Source: CAWAYH01 sp963786195 (GTDB lineage: Bacteria > Acidobacteriota > Vicinamibacteria > Vicinamibacterales > 2-12-FULL-66-21). From it: a stretch of 64,000 nucleotides of DNA. Below, piece after piece: positions 37,801 to 46,046 of the stretch. The stretch covers positions 682,001 to 746,000 of the forward strand of contig CAWAYH010000006.1 of NCBI GenBank assembly GCA_963786195.1. Direction: 5' to 3'. The notes beneath the pieces were generated by a model that did no database searches, was not told the DNA's origin, and saw only the letters and a program-made list of their open reading frames with translations. Made by a program: the position numbers and the translations under genes. Within the stretch, counting starts at the first letter, position 1. Each line of letters starts with the position of its first letter.

Positions 37801-37954
37801 GCAGCCCCGCGCTGACCATGATTGTCGGGAAGTCGACCTGCGGCAGCGGTGAGACCGGCAGAAATCCGAACGCGACGACTCCGGCCAGCGCGAGCCCCGC
37901 CGAGAGCAGCGTCGTGGCGACCGGCCGGCGTACGAACACCGCGGACACGTTCAC
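34871..37954 (-). CDS. RND efflux transporter, MdtC-like
   Basis: A much longer open frame runs to 39526, but its first ~520 residues lie antisense or out of frame to the previous RND gene. The real start is GTG 37954, overlapping that gene's stop (GTGA). The 1027-residue protein begins VSAVFVRRPVATTLLSAGLA, has the periplasmic motifs VDFPTIMVSAGLPGASPE and IDRDSASRVGLSMNRID, and the helix-4 proton-relay segment MALTISTGFVIDDAIVVIEN with paired aspartates. The TM-11 region (IALIGIILLIGIVKKNAIM) is intact. With its partner it should form a heterotrimeric MdtB2C-like pump. Confidence 0.95.
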   Translation of the reverse strand: MNVSAVFVRRPVATTLLSAGLALAGVVAFGFLPVSPLPQVDFPTIMVSAGLPGASPETMASAVATPLERQFGRIAGLTELTSTSSLGSTQIVLQFDLDRNIDGAAREVQAAINAARADLPANLPTNPTYRKVNPAESPIMILALTSDTRPIASVFDAASSILQQKLSQADGVGEVTVGGGALPAVRVELNPSALSAYGIGLDQVRAALAAANANRPKGRISDATETWTIAATDQLFKADQYKPLVVAWRNGAAVRLADVASVDDSVQDLRTLGVVNGKRDVSVIVFRQPGANIVRTVDAVRAMLPQLKASIPSDIDITVASDRTTTIRSSIRDGEVTLVLAIALVVLVVFVFLRSARATFIPGVAVPLSLAGTFVVMHLVGYSLDNLSMMALTISTGFVIDDAIVVIENISRHREQGLTPLDAALVGSREVGFTVFSMSTSLIAVFIPILLMGGIVGRLFREFAVTLSAAIAVSMIVSLTTTPMLCAVLLRSERGESHGRLYEASERAFSGLLALYERGLRRALTYRRLTLAMTLLTIVVTVQLYRVAQKGFFPIQDTGMLTGNVQARQDISFQAMRDKVTALSGIVGADPAIQTVVAFTGGGGAANTARFFVQLKPLEERRVSAADVVTRLRGRTAVVPGAQLFLQPSQDIRVGGRAANALYQFTLRGDNLDDLQAWTPRVLAQLKQLPQLTDVNSDQQSQALEASIRIDRDSASRVGLSMNRIDAALGDAFDQAPVSTIYTALNQYRVVMEVAPAWRQTPDVLNDVHLATANATVTPLMSVADFAPTATTLSVTHQSQFPSTTLSFSPAPGVSLGEAVDVVTAATREMRLPATVQGSFQGTAQAFQDALENQPLLIASALIVVYIVLGVLYESYVHPITILSTLPSAGVGALLALMLFHMELSVIALIGIILLIGIVKKNAIMMIDFALEAERREGKTSEAAIYEACLLRFRPILMTTMAAFLGAVPVAFASGIGAELRRPLGVAIVGGLLVSQMLTLFTTPVLYLYLDRLRWTNGRAWLGRVWR

Positions 37955-40900
37955 ACCGGCCCTCGGGAAGACGACGGGCCGCGCCGGACACGCGCCGAGA
38001 GGCGATCGAACGCGAGGTAGATCACGGGCGTTGTGTAGAGGGTGAGCACCTGGCTCACGAGCAGGCCACCGACGATCGTGATGCCGAGCGGCCGCCGCAG
38101 TTCCCACCCGGTCCCCGAGGTCAGCGCCAGCGGAAGACCCCCAAAGAGCGCCGCCAGCGTCGTCATCATGATCGGGCGGAATCGCAGGAGGCACGCCTGG
38201 TAGATGGCGTCGTGCGGCGATTTCCCCTCGTTCCGCTCGGCGTCGAGCGCGAAGTCGATCATCATGATGCCGTTTTTCTTCACGATGCCGATCAGCAGGA
38301 TGATGCCGATGAGCGAAATGACGCTGAGCTCGGTCCGGCACAGCATCAGCGCAAGGATCGCGCCCACGCCGGCCGATGGCAGCGATGAGAGGATCGTGAG
38401 CGGGTGGATGTAGCTCTCGTAGAGCACGCCGAGCACGATGTAGACGGTCACGATCGCCGCCAGGATCAGCCAGGGCTCGTTCCTGAGCGAGTTCTGAAAT
38501 GCGGCGGCGGTCCCCTGGAATGACGTCTGGATCGACGCGGGAAGACCCAGGCCGAGTGTCGCACTGTCGACGGCGCGCACCGCCTCGCCGAGCGTTCCGT
38601 TCGGCGCCAGGTTGAAGGAAATGTTGACGACGGGGAATTGATCCTGACGCGTGATGGCCAGCGGCGCCGCGCGCTCGTCGAGTCGCGTCAGCGACGCGAG
38701 CGACGCCCGGCCCGCATCCGCCGTCGTCACGTAGATGTCGCCTATCCCGGCGGGACGCTGGCGATAGCCGGGCTTGACCTCCAGCACGACTCGGTACTGG
38801 TTCAACTGCGAGAAGATCGTGGAGACCTGGCGCTGGCCGAACGCGTCGTACAACGCGTCGTCGATCATCAGCGGCGTGACGCCGAGGCGCGACGCCGTAT
38901 CCCGGTCGATCTCGAGCTGGGCTTCGAGGCCGCTGTTCTGCTGATCGCTCGCGACATCGGCAAGCTCCGGCAGGGACTGAAGCTTCTCGATCACCCGGGG
39001 GACCCAGGCGTCGAGCGCCGTCGCGTCCACGCCCTCGAGGGCATACTGGAATTGCGTCCGGCTGACGCGGTCTTCGACCGTCAGGTCCTGCGCGGGCTGC
39101 ATGAACAGCGTGATGCCGCGGACGGCCGCAAGCTCGGGCTGCAGGCGGCGGATCACCTCGGTGGCGCTCACGCGCCGTTCCTCGAGGGGCTTCAGGTTGA
39201 TCTGAATGCGGCCCGTATTCGGCGTCGTGTTCGTCCCGTCGACGCCGACGAACGACGTCAGGCTCTCCACGGCCGGATCTCGCAGGATGACCTTCGCCAG
39301 GGCCTGCTGCCGTTCTGCCAGCGCCGCAAAGGAGCTCGTTTGCGACGCTTCGGAGATGCCGAGAATCGCGCCGGTGTCCTGCACGGGGAAGAAGCCTTTC
39401 GGCGCGATCACGTAGAGCAGGATCGTCCCCGCCAGCGTTCCCACCGCCACCAGCAGCGTCGCGGCCTGGTGCCGGAACACCCATCGCAGCGATCGGCCGT
39501 ACGCGTCCACGCCGGCCTCGAACCATCGTTCAGACCGCCGCACGAACCAGCTCTGCGAACCGTCGGTGCGGTGCCGCAGCAGCTTCGCGCACATCATGGG
39601 CGTCAGCGTCAGCGAGACGAGGGCAGATACCAGGATCGTGACGCCCAGCGTGACCGCAAACTCGCGGAACAGCCGGCCCACGACGTCGCCCATGAACAGC
39701 AGCGGTATCAGAACCGCAGTCAAAGATCCGGTAAGCGACATGATCGTGAACGCAATCTGTCCGGAGCCCTGGAGCGCCGCCTCGAGCGGCGCGACTCCCC
39801 GCTCGACGTAGCGGCTGATGTTCTCGATCATCACAATCGCATCGTCCACGACGAACCCGGTCGAGATCGTCAACGCCATCAACGACAGGTTGTCGAGGCT
39901 GTAGCCGAGCAGATACATGACGCCCAGCGCGCCGACGAGCGACACGGGAACGGCCACGCTCGGGATGACGGTCGCGGAGATCGTCCGCAGGAACAGAAAC
40001 ATGACGGCGACGACCAGAACGACGGTCAGCAGCAGCTCGAACTGGACGTCATGTACGGACGCGCGGATCGTCGTCGTTCTGTCGGCCACCACGGTCGTGT
40101 GGACGGACGGCGGCAACGTGCCCGTGAGCTGCGGGAGCAGCGCCTTGATGTTGTCCACGACGGCGATGATGTTCGCGCCGGGCTGCCGCTGGACGTTGAC
40201 GACAACGGCGGGCGTGGTGTTCATCCACGCGGCTTGATCCGTGTTCTCGACGTCGTCGATGACGTCGGCGACGTCCGAGAGCCGGACCGGCGCAGTGCCG
40301 CGCCATGCGACGATCAACGGCGCGTAATCCCGGCTCGACAGGAGCTGGTCGTTGGCGCCGATGATGTAGGACTGGCTGGGACCGTCGAAGCTGCCCTTCG
40401 CCTGATTGACGTTGGCGTTGGCGATGGCGGTGCGGACGTCCTCCAGGCTCAGCCCGTACGAGCCCAGCGCCGTCGGGTTCACCTGGACGCGCACGGCCGG
40501 CTTCTGGCCGCCCGTGATGCTCACCAGGCCAACGCCCGACACCTGGGCAATTTTCTGCGCCAGCCGCGTGTCGGCAAGATCGTGCACCTTCGACAGCGGC
40601 AGACTGTCGGAGGTCAGCGCGAGCGACAGAATCGGCGCGTCGGCCGGGTTGACCTTGTTGTAGACGGGCGGCGTTGGCAGGTCAGCCGGCAGGAACGATC
40701 CGCCCGCGTTGATGGCGGCCTGCACTTCCTGCTCGGCCACGTCGAGATTCAGATCGAGCGAGAACCGGAGCGTGATGACCGAGCAGCCGAACGAGCTCGT
40801 CGACGTCATCTGGTCCAGCCCGGGAATCTGTCCGAACTGATGCTCGAGCGGCGCGGTGATCGAGGACGCCATGACGTCAGGGCTCGCGCCCGGGTAGAAC

Positions 40901-41046
40901 GCCACCACCTGCATGGTCGGATAGTCGACCTGGGGCAGCGCCGAGATCGGCAATCGGGTGTAGGCGACCACGCCCGACAGCAGTACGCCCGCCGTGAGCA
41001 GCGACGTCGCGACGGGGCGGAGGATGAAGATCCGCGATGGGTTCAT
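37951..41046 (-). CDS. RND efflux transporter, MdtB-like
   Basis: 1031 residues, intact. The N-terminus FILRPVATSLLTAGVLLSGV is the first membrane helix, followed by PQVDYPTMQVVAFYPGASPD, the proton-relay helix MALTISTGFVVDDAIVMIEN and the C-terminal SVISLIGIILLIGIVKKNGI. It shares about half its residues by eye with the downstream RND protein. ATG 41046 overlaps the stop of the adaptor gene by 4 bases and its own stop overlaps the next start, giving one tightly coupled operon. Likely substrates are bile-salt-like amphiphiles or drugs, by analogy with MdtABC. Confidence 0.95.
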   Translation of the reverse strand: MNPSRIFILRPVATSLLTAGVLLSGVVAYTRLPISALPQVDYPTMQVVAFYPGASPDVMASSITAPLEHQFGQIPGLDQMTSTSSFGCSVITLRFSLDLNLDVAEQEVQAAINAGGSFLPADLPTPPVYNKVNPADAPILSLALTSDSLPLSKVHDLADTRLAQKIAQVSGVGLVSITGGQKPAVRVQVNPTALGSYGLSLEDVRTAIANANVNQAKGSFDGPSQSYIIGANDQLLSSRDYAPLIVAWRGTAPVRLSDVADVIDDVENTDQAAWMNTTPAVVVNVQRQPGANIIAVVDNIKALLPQLTGTLPPSVHTTVVADRTTTIRASVHDVQFELLLTVVLVVAVMFLFLRTISATVIPSVAVPVSLVGALGVMYLLGYSLDNLSLMALTISTGFVVDDAIVMIENISRYVERGVAPLEAALQGSGQIAFTIMSLTGSLTAVLIPLLFMGDVVGRLFREFAVTLGVTILVSALVSLTLTPMMCAKLLRHRTDGSQSWFVRRSERWFEAGVDAYGRSLRWVFRHQAATLLVAVGTLAGTILLYVIAPKGFFPVQDTGAILGISEASQTSSFAALAERQQALAKVILRDPAVESLTSFVGVDGTNTTPNTGRIQINLKPLEERRVSATEVIRRLQPELAAVRGITLFMQPAQDLTVEDRVSRTQFQYALEGVDATALDAWVPRVIEKLQSLPELADVASDQQNSGLEAQLEIDRDTASRLGVTPLMIDDALYDAFGQRQVSTIFSQLNQYRVVLEVKPGYRQRPAGIGDIYVTTADAGRASLASLTRLDERAAPLAITRQDQFPVVNISFNLAPNGTLGEAVRAVDSATLGLGLPASIQTSFQGTAAAFQNSLRNEPWLILAAIVTVYIVLGVLYESYIHPLTILSSLPSAGVGAILALMLCRTELSVISLIGIILLIGIVKKNGIMMIDFALDAERNEGKSPHDAIYQACLLRFRPIMMTTLAALFGGLPLALTSGTGWELRRPLGITIVGGLLVSQVLTLYTTPVIYLAFDRLSARVRRGPSSSRGPV

Positions 41047-42248
41047 TGGCGCGCGTCCACGCGGGTCCCATCGCGAAGCAGGTTGAGGCCGTCGATCACG
41101 ACCAGCTCTCCGGCGTCGAGCCCCTGCTCGACGGACGCATCATCTCCCTGGGTCACCCCGACCGAGACCGGCCGCGCGTGGACCGTTTGATCGCTGACGG
41201 CGTAGACGAAGCTGCCTTGCGGGCCGCGCTGAATCGCGGCCGTCGGGACGAGCACCCTGTTGCTCTGTGTTTCCAGCAGCAGGCGGGCGTTGACGAACTG
41301 GTTCGGAAAGAGCGCCTGATCCGCGTTGTCGAACACAGCCTTGAGCCGCGCCGTGCCGGTCGCCGGATCGATCTGGTTGTCGACCGTCAGGAGCCGGCCC
41401 GTGGAGAGCTTCGTCGTCGCGTCGCGGTTGAACGCGTCCACCTGGAGCGTCTGCCCCGCCCTGAGCCTCTGGAGGATTCGCGGCAGCCAGTCCTGGGGAA
41501 CGGGGAAGAGTACTGAGATCGGCTGCACCTGCGTGATCACGAGCAGGCCGCCCGCATCGGACGCGTGCACCATGTTGCCGGGATCGACGAGGCGGAGTCC
41601 GACGCGGCCCGAAATGGGAGCGGCGACGCGGGAGTACGTGAGCTGCAGCTTCGCGTTGTCGACGTTGCCGCGATCCGACGCGACCGTGCCCTCGAGTTGC
41701 GCGACGGTCGAGGCCTGCGTGTCGACCTGCTGCTGAGGCACCGCGTCCTGGACGATCAGCGTGCGATACCGCTCGAGATCGCGCCGGGCGTTGGCGAGCA
41801 GCGCCTGATCGCGCGCAAGGATGCCCTGCATCTGCTCGAGCTGTATCTGAAACGGCCGCGGATCGATCTCGGCGAGAAGGTCGCCCTCTCTGATCCGGTC
41901 GCCCTCGCGGACGGGGACGCGCATCAACTCACCGTCGACGCGCGACTTCACCGTGACGGTGTAGAACGCCGTGACCGAACCGAGCCCGCTGACATAGATA
42001 GGAATGTCTCCCCTGCGCGCCGTCGCCACTCGTACGGGCATTCCGGCGCCGCGTGGTGCTGTTGCCGAGGAGGTGGGATCCCGTGATTCGCGGGCGCGTC
42101 CTGCGAATCCGGTCAGCCAGTACCCGCCCGCCAACGCCACCGCGATCAGAAGAATCGTCAGCCGGGGCCGTCGAGCGGCAACTTCGGATGTGCGCAATGC
42201 GTGCTCAGCCACCGGGCGGATACGAGCAAGCGCGATGCCCGGCCGCAT
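41043..42248 (-). CDS. RND efflux periplasmic adaptor (membrane fusion protein), MdtA-like
   Basis: 401 residues. An N-terminal membrane anchor (LTILLIAVALAGGYWLTGFA) precedes a Pro/Ala linker. The lipoyl domain has VKSRVDGELMRVPVREGDRI and the hairpin ILARDQALLANARRDLERYR; the second lipoyl half (KLQLTYSRVAAPISGRVGLR) and the beta-barrel (FPNQFVNARLLLETQSNRVL) follow. GTG/ATG starts lie at or near 42248; I keep the longest with the anchor. First gene of the four-gene pump operon. The 183 bases to the divergent transferase gene hold the likely promoters, with no recognised operator. Confidence 0.95.
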   Translation of the reverse strand: MRPGIALARIRPVAEHALRTSEVAARRPRLTILLIAVALAGGYWLTGFAGRARESRDPTSSATAPRGAGMPVRVATARRGDIPIYVSGLGSVTAFYTVTVKSRVDGELMRVPVREGDRIREGDLLAEIDPRPFQIQLEQMQGILARDQALLANARRDLERYRTLIVQDAVPQQQVDTQASTVAQLEGTVASDRGNVDNAKLQLTYSRVAAPISGRVGLRLVDPGNMVHASDAGGLLVITQVQPISVLFPVPQDWLPRILQRLRAGQTLQVDAFNRDATTKLSTGRLLTVDNQIDPATGTARLKAVFDNADQALFPNQFVNARLLLETQSNRVLVPTAAIQRGPQGSFVYAVSDQTVHARPVSVGVTQGDDASVEQGLDAGELVVIDGLNLLRDGTRVDARQ

Positions 42249-42431
42249 TCAGCAACGCCCCGCCGAAATAACACGCGTGCCTGCCGAGTTGTGGCGTTCC
42301 GCCTCACTCACGGGCCCATCGCGTCACAGTACGCCTGTTCGTGAGGGCGATTTGGTTCGCCGGAGCGAAGTGTGTCAATGGCATCTGCGTTGCGTGGAAT
42401 GTCCTGACGCGCTCGTTGGGCAGCGCACCGG

Positions 42432-43676
42432 ATGGAAAACCACAGACCTGGCGCCGCAGTCGTGTCGGCGACTCAGCACTGGAAGAGACCGGCGCTCATG
42501 TACGCCAGCCTCAATCTCCTGTCGGTCGTCCTGCCGAAGCTGGCGGGGCGAGCCCGTCTCCTTCGGTGGATATTTCCAATCGCGTTCCTGAGCCTCTCGC
42601 GCTTCGTCACGCTCCTTGCGGGCGTCGGCGTCGTGCTCTCGTCGATCGCGGCGTACGAAGTCTGGAACGTCTTCCGCCCCGTAAAGTACCGACCGCGCGC
42701 ACGTCCAGCGGAGCTGGCCAGGGCGCAGCGAATCGTGTCGGCCCATGGACGTTCGGCGCTGGATCATTTCAAGGCGCAATCAGACAAGTCGCTGTTCTTC
42801 TCGCCGTCCGGCGAATCCGTCCTCGCATATCGGGTGGGCGGACCGTTCGCGGTGGTTCTCGGCGATCCTGTCGGACCCGAGCGCGAGATCGAGTCGATCG
42901 TCGCGGCCTTCGCAGCTTTCTGTGCCGAGAACGATTGGGGGCTGGCCTTCTATCAGACGCTGCCGGATTTTCTGCCGATTTATCTCCGGCTCGGATTCAA
43001 GAAGCTGAAGCTCGGCGACGACGCTATCGTCGATCTACGGAAGTTCAGCGTGCAGGGCCGGGCCGGCAAGGACTTTCGCAGCGGCGCCAGCAGGCTCAGC
43101 CGCGCCGGCGTCACCATCCATCGCGAGGAGCCTCCGCTCAGCCGCGAGCTGGTCGCGCAGCTCATCGAAGTGGCCGACGAGTGGCAACGGATTCCCGGAC
43201 GCCGCGAGCGTCAGTTCGCGCTGGGGCGCTTCGATGCCGAGTACGTGCGAACCACGCCGGTCTTCGTCGCCTCCGATTCATCCGGACGAGTCGTCGCGTT
43301 CGTCAACACCGTTCCCTCGTATCGGCGAGGTGAAGCCGCGATGGATCTGATGCGGAGACGACCGGACGCGCCCAACGGCGTCATGGACGTGCTGCTGGCG
43401 AAGATTCTCGAGTGGGATCGCGATCACGGGTTCGAGCGCTTCACCATGGGAATGGCGCCGATGGCCGGATTCGCCGAATCGGAACACGCATCGACCGAGG
43501 AGCGCGCGATTCACCACTTCTTCCAGAAGCTCAACTTTCTCTTCAGCTTCAAAGGGCTGCGAGCCTACAAAGCCAAGTTCGCGACCGACTGGGAGCCTCG
43601 GTACGTCATCTACCGGACCGAACTCGACCTGGCGCGCCTCGCGCTGGCGCTCGCACGCATTTCGGAGAAGTCCTGA
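42432..43676 (+). CDS. MprF C-terminal-type aminoacyl-phosphatidylglycerol synthase (DUF2156, GNAT-like)
   Basis: 414 residues. Two or three membrane helices at about 27-78 (LLRWIFPIAFLSLSRFVTLL, VGVVLSSIAAYEVWNVF) precede the dupli-GNAT domain of MprF: HGRSALDHFKAQSDKSLFFS, RVGGPFAVVLGDPVGPEREI, YQTLPDFLPIYLRLGFKKLK, PDAPNGVMDVLLAKILEWDR and FFQKLNFLFSFKGLRAYKAK. It should transfer an amino acid from tRNA to a membrane lipid. The large flippase half normally found N-terminal is missing here and is encoded by the next gene, whose start follows after one base. The amino acid used (Lys, Ala or other) cannot be told. Confidence 0.85.
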   Translation: MENHRPGAAVVSATQHWKRPALMYASLNLLSVVLPKLAGRARLLRWIFPIAFLSLSRFVTLLAGVGVVLSSIAAYEVWNVFRPVKYRPRARPAELARAQRIVSAHGRSALDHFKAQSDKSLFFSPSGESVLAYRVGGPFAVVLGDPVGPEREIESIVAAFAAFCAENDWGLAFYQTLPDFLPIYLRLGFKKLKLGDDAIVDLRKFSVQGRAGKDFRSGASRLSRAGVTIHREEPPLSRELVAQLIEVADEWQRIPGRRERQFALGRFDAEYVRTTPVFVASDSSGRVVAFVNTVPSYRRGEAAMDLMRRRPDAPNGVMDVLLAKILEWDRDHGFERFTMGMAPMAGFAESEHASTEERAIHHFFQKLNFLFSFKGLRAYKAKFATDWEPRYVIYRTELDLARLALALARISEKS

Positions 43677-43677
43677 C

Positions 43678-44702
43678 GTGCCAATGCGCGTCTCCGGGTC
43701 GCTGCGCGCAGTTCTCGGCTGCTGCATCGGTGCAGGATGTCTCGTCTGGCTGTTCCGGGACATCCCGCTGGACGTTCTCGCCGCAAGTTTCAGAGGTACT
43801 GCGATGGCAGTGGATCGTCGTCGCGGTCGGATTCAACGTCGCGAGCTACGCGTGTCAGGCATACCGATGGAAGCTGCTGCTTCGTCCCCTCGGAAATCTT
43901 CCGTGGCTCAACGCAGCGCGAGCGATCTATGCAGGATTGTTCACGAACGAAATCATGCCTCTGCGTCCGGGCGAAGTGGTGCGGGCGTATCTGGCGGCAG
44001 ACTGGCTGGACGTCCGGTTCGCTGAGGTCCTTCCGTCGATACTGGTGGAGCGCCTGTTCGACGGCGTCTGGTTCGCGCTCGGTCTGGGACTGACAGCCTT
44101 GATCGTCCCGCTGCCGCGCCGGACTTCGCGGGCTCGGCGATGCCTTCGGCGTTGCCGTCATCGTGGCCGCCATCATCTTCGTGATGATCGTCCTCGGCTC
44201 CCGGACCGCGTCCGCTCCCCGGACACCTGGTGATCGACGATCTCCTCGCGACGGGATGCTCACGACGCTGGCGCAGGGCCTGCGACGGATCGGCATGTCG
44301 CGTGAAACCCTGGCCTCGTTTGCACTGTCCCTGATCGTGTTGCTCGAGCAGAGCCTCGCGTTCTGGTTCGTGATGCTGGGTTACGGGCTCCGGCTCGGCT
44401 TCTGGGCTGGCGCGGCAACCCTTCTCATCGTACATCTCGGAACCGCCCTGCCGAACGCGCCGGCCAATCTCGGCACGTACCAGCTCTCGTGTGCAGCCGG
44501 TCTCATGCTGTTCGGCATCGACAAGACGACCGCCGCCGGACTGTCCGTTGTCGTGTTCGTCGTCCTGACGATTCCGTTGTGGACGCTCGGCGCGCTGGCA
44601 TTCGGCCAGAGTGGCTTGACGATGAAGATGGTGCGACGCGGGGTCGATCAGGGAGATGCCGAGTCGACCGTGCCTCTAGTCTCCCGGCCGCGTGATTCGT
44701 AA
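43678..44702 (+). CDS. MprF N-terminal-type/YbhN flippase (LPG synthase TM region), two +1 frameshifts
   Basis: GTG 43678 or ATG 43684 start the frame (LRAVLGCCIGAGCLVWLFRD). A +1 near 43800 leads to WQWIVVAVGFNVASYACQAY and YAGLFTNEIMPLRPGEVVRA, the conserved UPF0104/YbhN core. A second +1 near 44115 leads to GDAFGVAVIVAAIIFVMIVL and AGAATLLIVHLGTALPNAPA, NLGTYQLSCAAGLML. Length minus two is 341 codons. The gene should flip the lipid made by the upstream transferase. Its last 27 bases coincide with one arm of the palindromic element at 44676-44841. Confidence 0.75.
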
Positions 44703-44841
44703 CATAACTCCCGGGCGGGGCATCCCGGCTGGCATCGTTGCTCGTCGCTTACAAATTCCCGATTTGCGCGCTCCTCGCGCCTTGCCATCCGGGCGCCGCG
44801 CTCCGGGACTTATGTCACGAATCACGCGGCCGGGAGACTAG
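44676..44841. repeat. Long palindromic element forming the 3' ends of two convergent genes
   Basis: The 25 bases at 44676-44700 are perfectly inverted at 44817-44841. The match extends to about 40 bases with two mismatches, and inner shorter arms continue toward the centre. The left arm encodes the flippase C-terminus (LVSRPRDS) and the right arm the phosphatase C-terminus (PSLPAA), in different frames. Confidence 0.8.
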
Positions 44842-45829
44842 GTCCGGTCCACTGAAACGCGACCACCGTGCGATCGTCTGCCCAGTTCTCGACGTCTGGA
44901 GGACCGCCGGCCGTTCTCGCATGGTTGAGGATCGCGTCGCAGACCATCGCCGGCGTCCGCGGAAAGGGCGTGCCGGCGACGAGATCCGCGATGAGCGCTG
45001 CGGGTGGACGGCTCAAGGCGTCCGATTCACTGATGCCGTCGGTGACGAGCACGGTCAGATCGCGTTCGCGAAGCGGCCGGGTCTGGGAGACGTAAATCGG
45101 ATCGCGGAACATCCCCGCCGGCGGGCCTCCGTGGTCGAGCACGCGCAGGCCGTCCGTCCCGAGGATGATCCCGGTCGGGTGACCCGCATTGGCGTAGGTC
45201 AGTGTGCCCCGTGATGCGTCCACGAGCGCGACGATGCAGGTCGCGTAGGGCGAGCCGCCGTTGTCTTCGAACAACGCGTCTGACAGCAAACGCAACAGCT
45301 CCGCCGGATCCCTCGTCTGCGCGGCGCCCGTGCGGAGGACGGTCCGCGCGAGCGCGAGCAGCATCGCCGCCGGGATCCCCTTGCCGGAGATGTCGCCGAT
45401 GGTGATGAGCATGACGTCCGGTCCGACCGTCAGGAAGTCGTAGAAGTCGCCGCCGATCTCCGAGGCTGGCTCGAATCGGACCGCCACACTCAGCGTCTCG
45501 AGATTTGTGGGGTGCTGCGGCAGGAGTCGACGCTGAATCTCCCCCGCCGTGGCGAGCTCGGTGTTGACGACGATCTGCCTGCGCTCGAGGTGATGCAGCT
45601 CGCCCCGGGTCGACCGGAGATCGAGCCACAGAAACGCCGCGACGCCGGCCGTCCCGGCCAGCAGCGCGTCCGAGATTTCGATGACGTCAGGGAGGGTGGG
45701 CGCGATGAGACGGAGCGCCAGCCACTCGAGGAGATTGGCCGCGATGTAGGCCGTGATCGCAAGCGCAAGCGCCTTCCCGGCCGCTACGATGCGGCACCTG
45801 TGTCTGGAACGCGGTGTCTGTCGCGTCAC
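44822..45829 (-). CDS. SpoIIE/RsbU-type PP2C serine phosphatase with membrane anchor
   Basis: 335 residues. Two N-terminal helices (ALALAITAYIAANLLEWLAL, DALLAGTAGVAAFLWLDLRS) and a short coiled coil (ELHHLERRQIVVNTELATAG) precede the SpoIIE domain with EIQRRLLPQ, GGDFYDFL and ITIGDISGKGIPAAM (metal-binding Asp), YANAGHPTGIIL and TDGISES. These enzymes usually dephosphorylate anti-anti-sigma factors in partner-switching, but no STAS or HPK gene is adjacent. It is convergent with the flippase across the palindromic element. Confidence 0.92.
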   Translation of the reverse strand: MTRQTPRSRHRCRIVAAGKALALAITAYIAANLLEWLALRLIAPTLPDVIEISDALLAGTAGVAAFLWLDLRSTRGELHHLERRQIVVNTELATAGEIQRRLLPQHPTNLETLSVAVRFEPASEIGGDFYDFLTVGPDVMLITIGDISGKGIPAAMLLALARTVLRTGAAQTRDPAELLRLLSDALFEDNGGSPYATCIVALVDASRGTLTYANAGHPTGIILGTDGLRVLDHGGPPAGMFRDPIYVSQTRPLRERDLTVLVTDGISESDALSRPPAALIADLVAGTPFPRTPAMVCDAILNHARTAGGPPDVENWADDRTVVAFQWTGPSLPAA

Positions 45830-45881
45830 GACGCCTCACCTCCGCACGACCGCAAACCATCAGCCTCCTCCCGGTGCGCGC

Positions 45882-46046
45882 TCAGTACATCCGTGGCCGG
45901 GGCACGCTCTGCTCGTTCCACGACGGCTTCGCGTACTCATCCGCGAGGTAACCAATCACGTTCAAGGTCACGGTCATCAGCATGCTGAGCAATGCCGCAA
46001 CCGCTATGACATACAGAACCCAGGGCCCGACGTATCTGGTGCTCAT
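45882..46046 (-). CDS. Small single-pass membrane protein (54 residues)
   Basis: ATG 46046 overlaps the TGA of the sigma-54 response regulator (ATGA), so translation should be coupled to it. One strong membrane helix (WVLYVIAVAALLSMLMTVTL) is followed by a short polar tail ending QSVPRPRMY. I recognise no family. Because of the frameshift in the upstream gene it also happens to be readable as that gene's C-terminus, so automatic annotation would probably hide it. It may modulate the cognate sensor kinase or act on the membrane, as small proteins next to two-component systems often do. Confidence 0.6.
   Translation of the reverse strand: MSTRYVGPWVLYVIAVAALLSMLMTVTLNVIGYLADEYAKPSWNEQSVPRPRMY

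Noticed and set aside
34871..39526. A 1551-residue reading frame covering the second RND gene and beyond
   Set aside because: Residues before about 525 are out-of-frame shadow of the first RND gene; the real start is GTG 37954, overlapping the previous stop.
38638..41190. 850-residue open frame on the plus strand
   Set aside because: Antisense to the MdtB-like gene, arginine-rich and without any family motif; typical of high-GC shadow frames.
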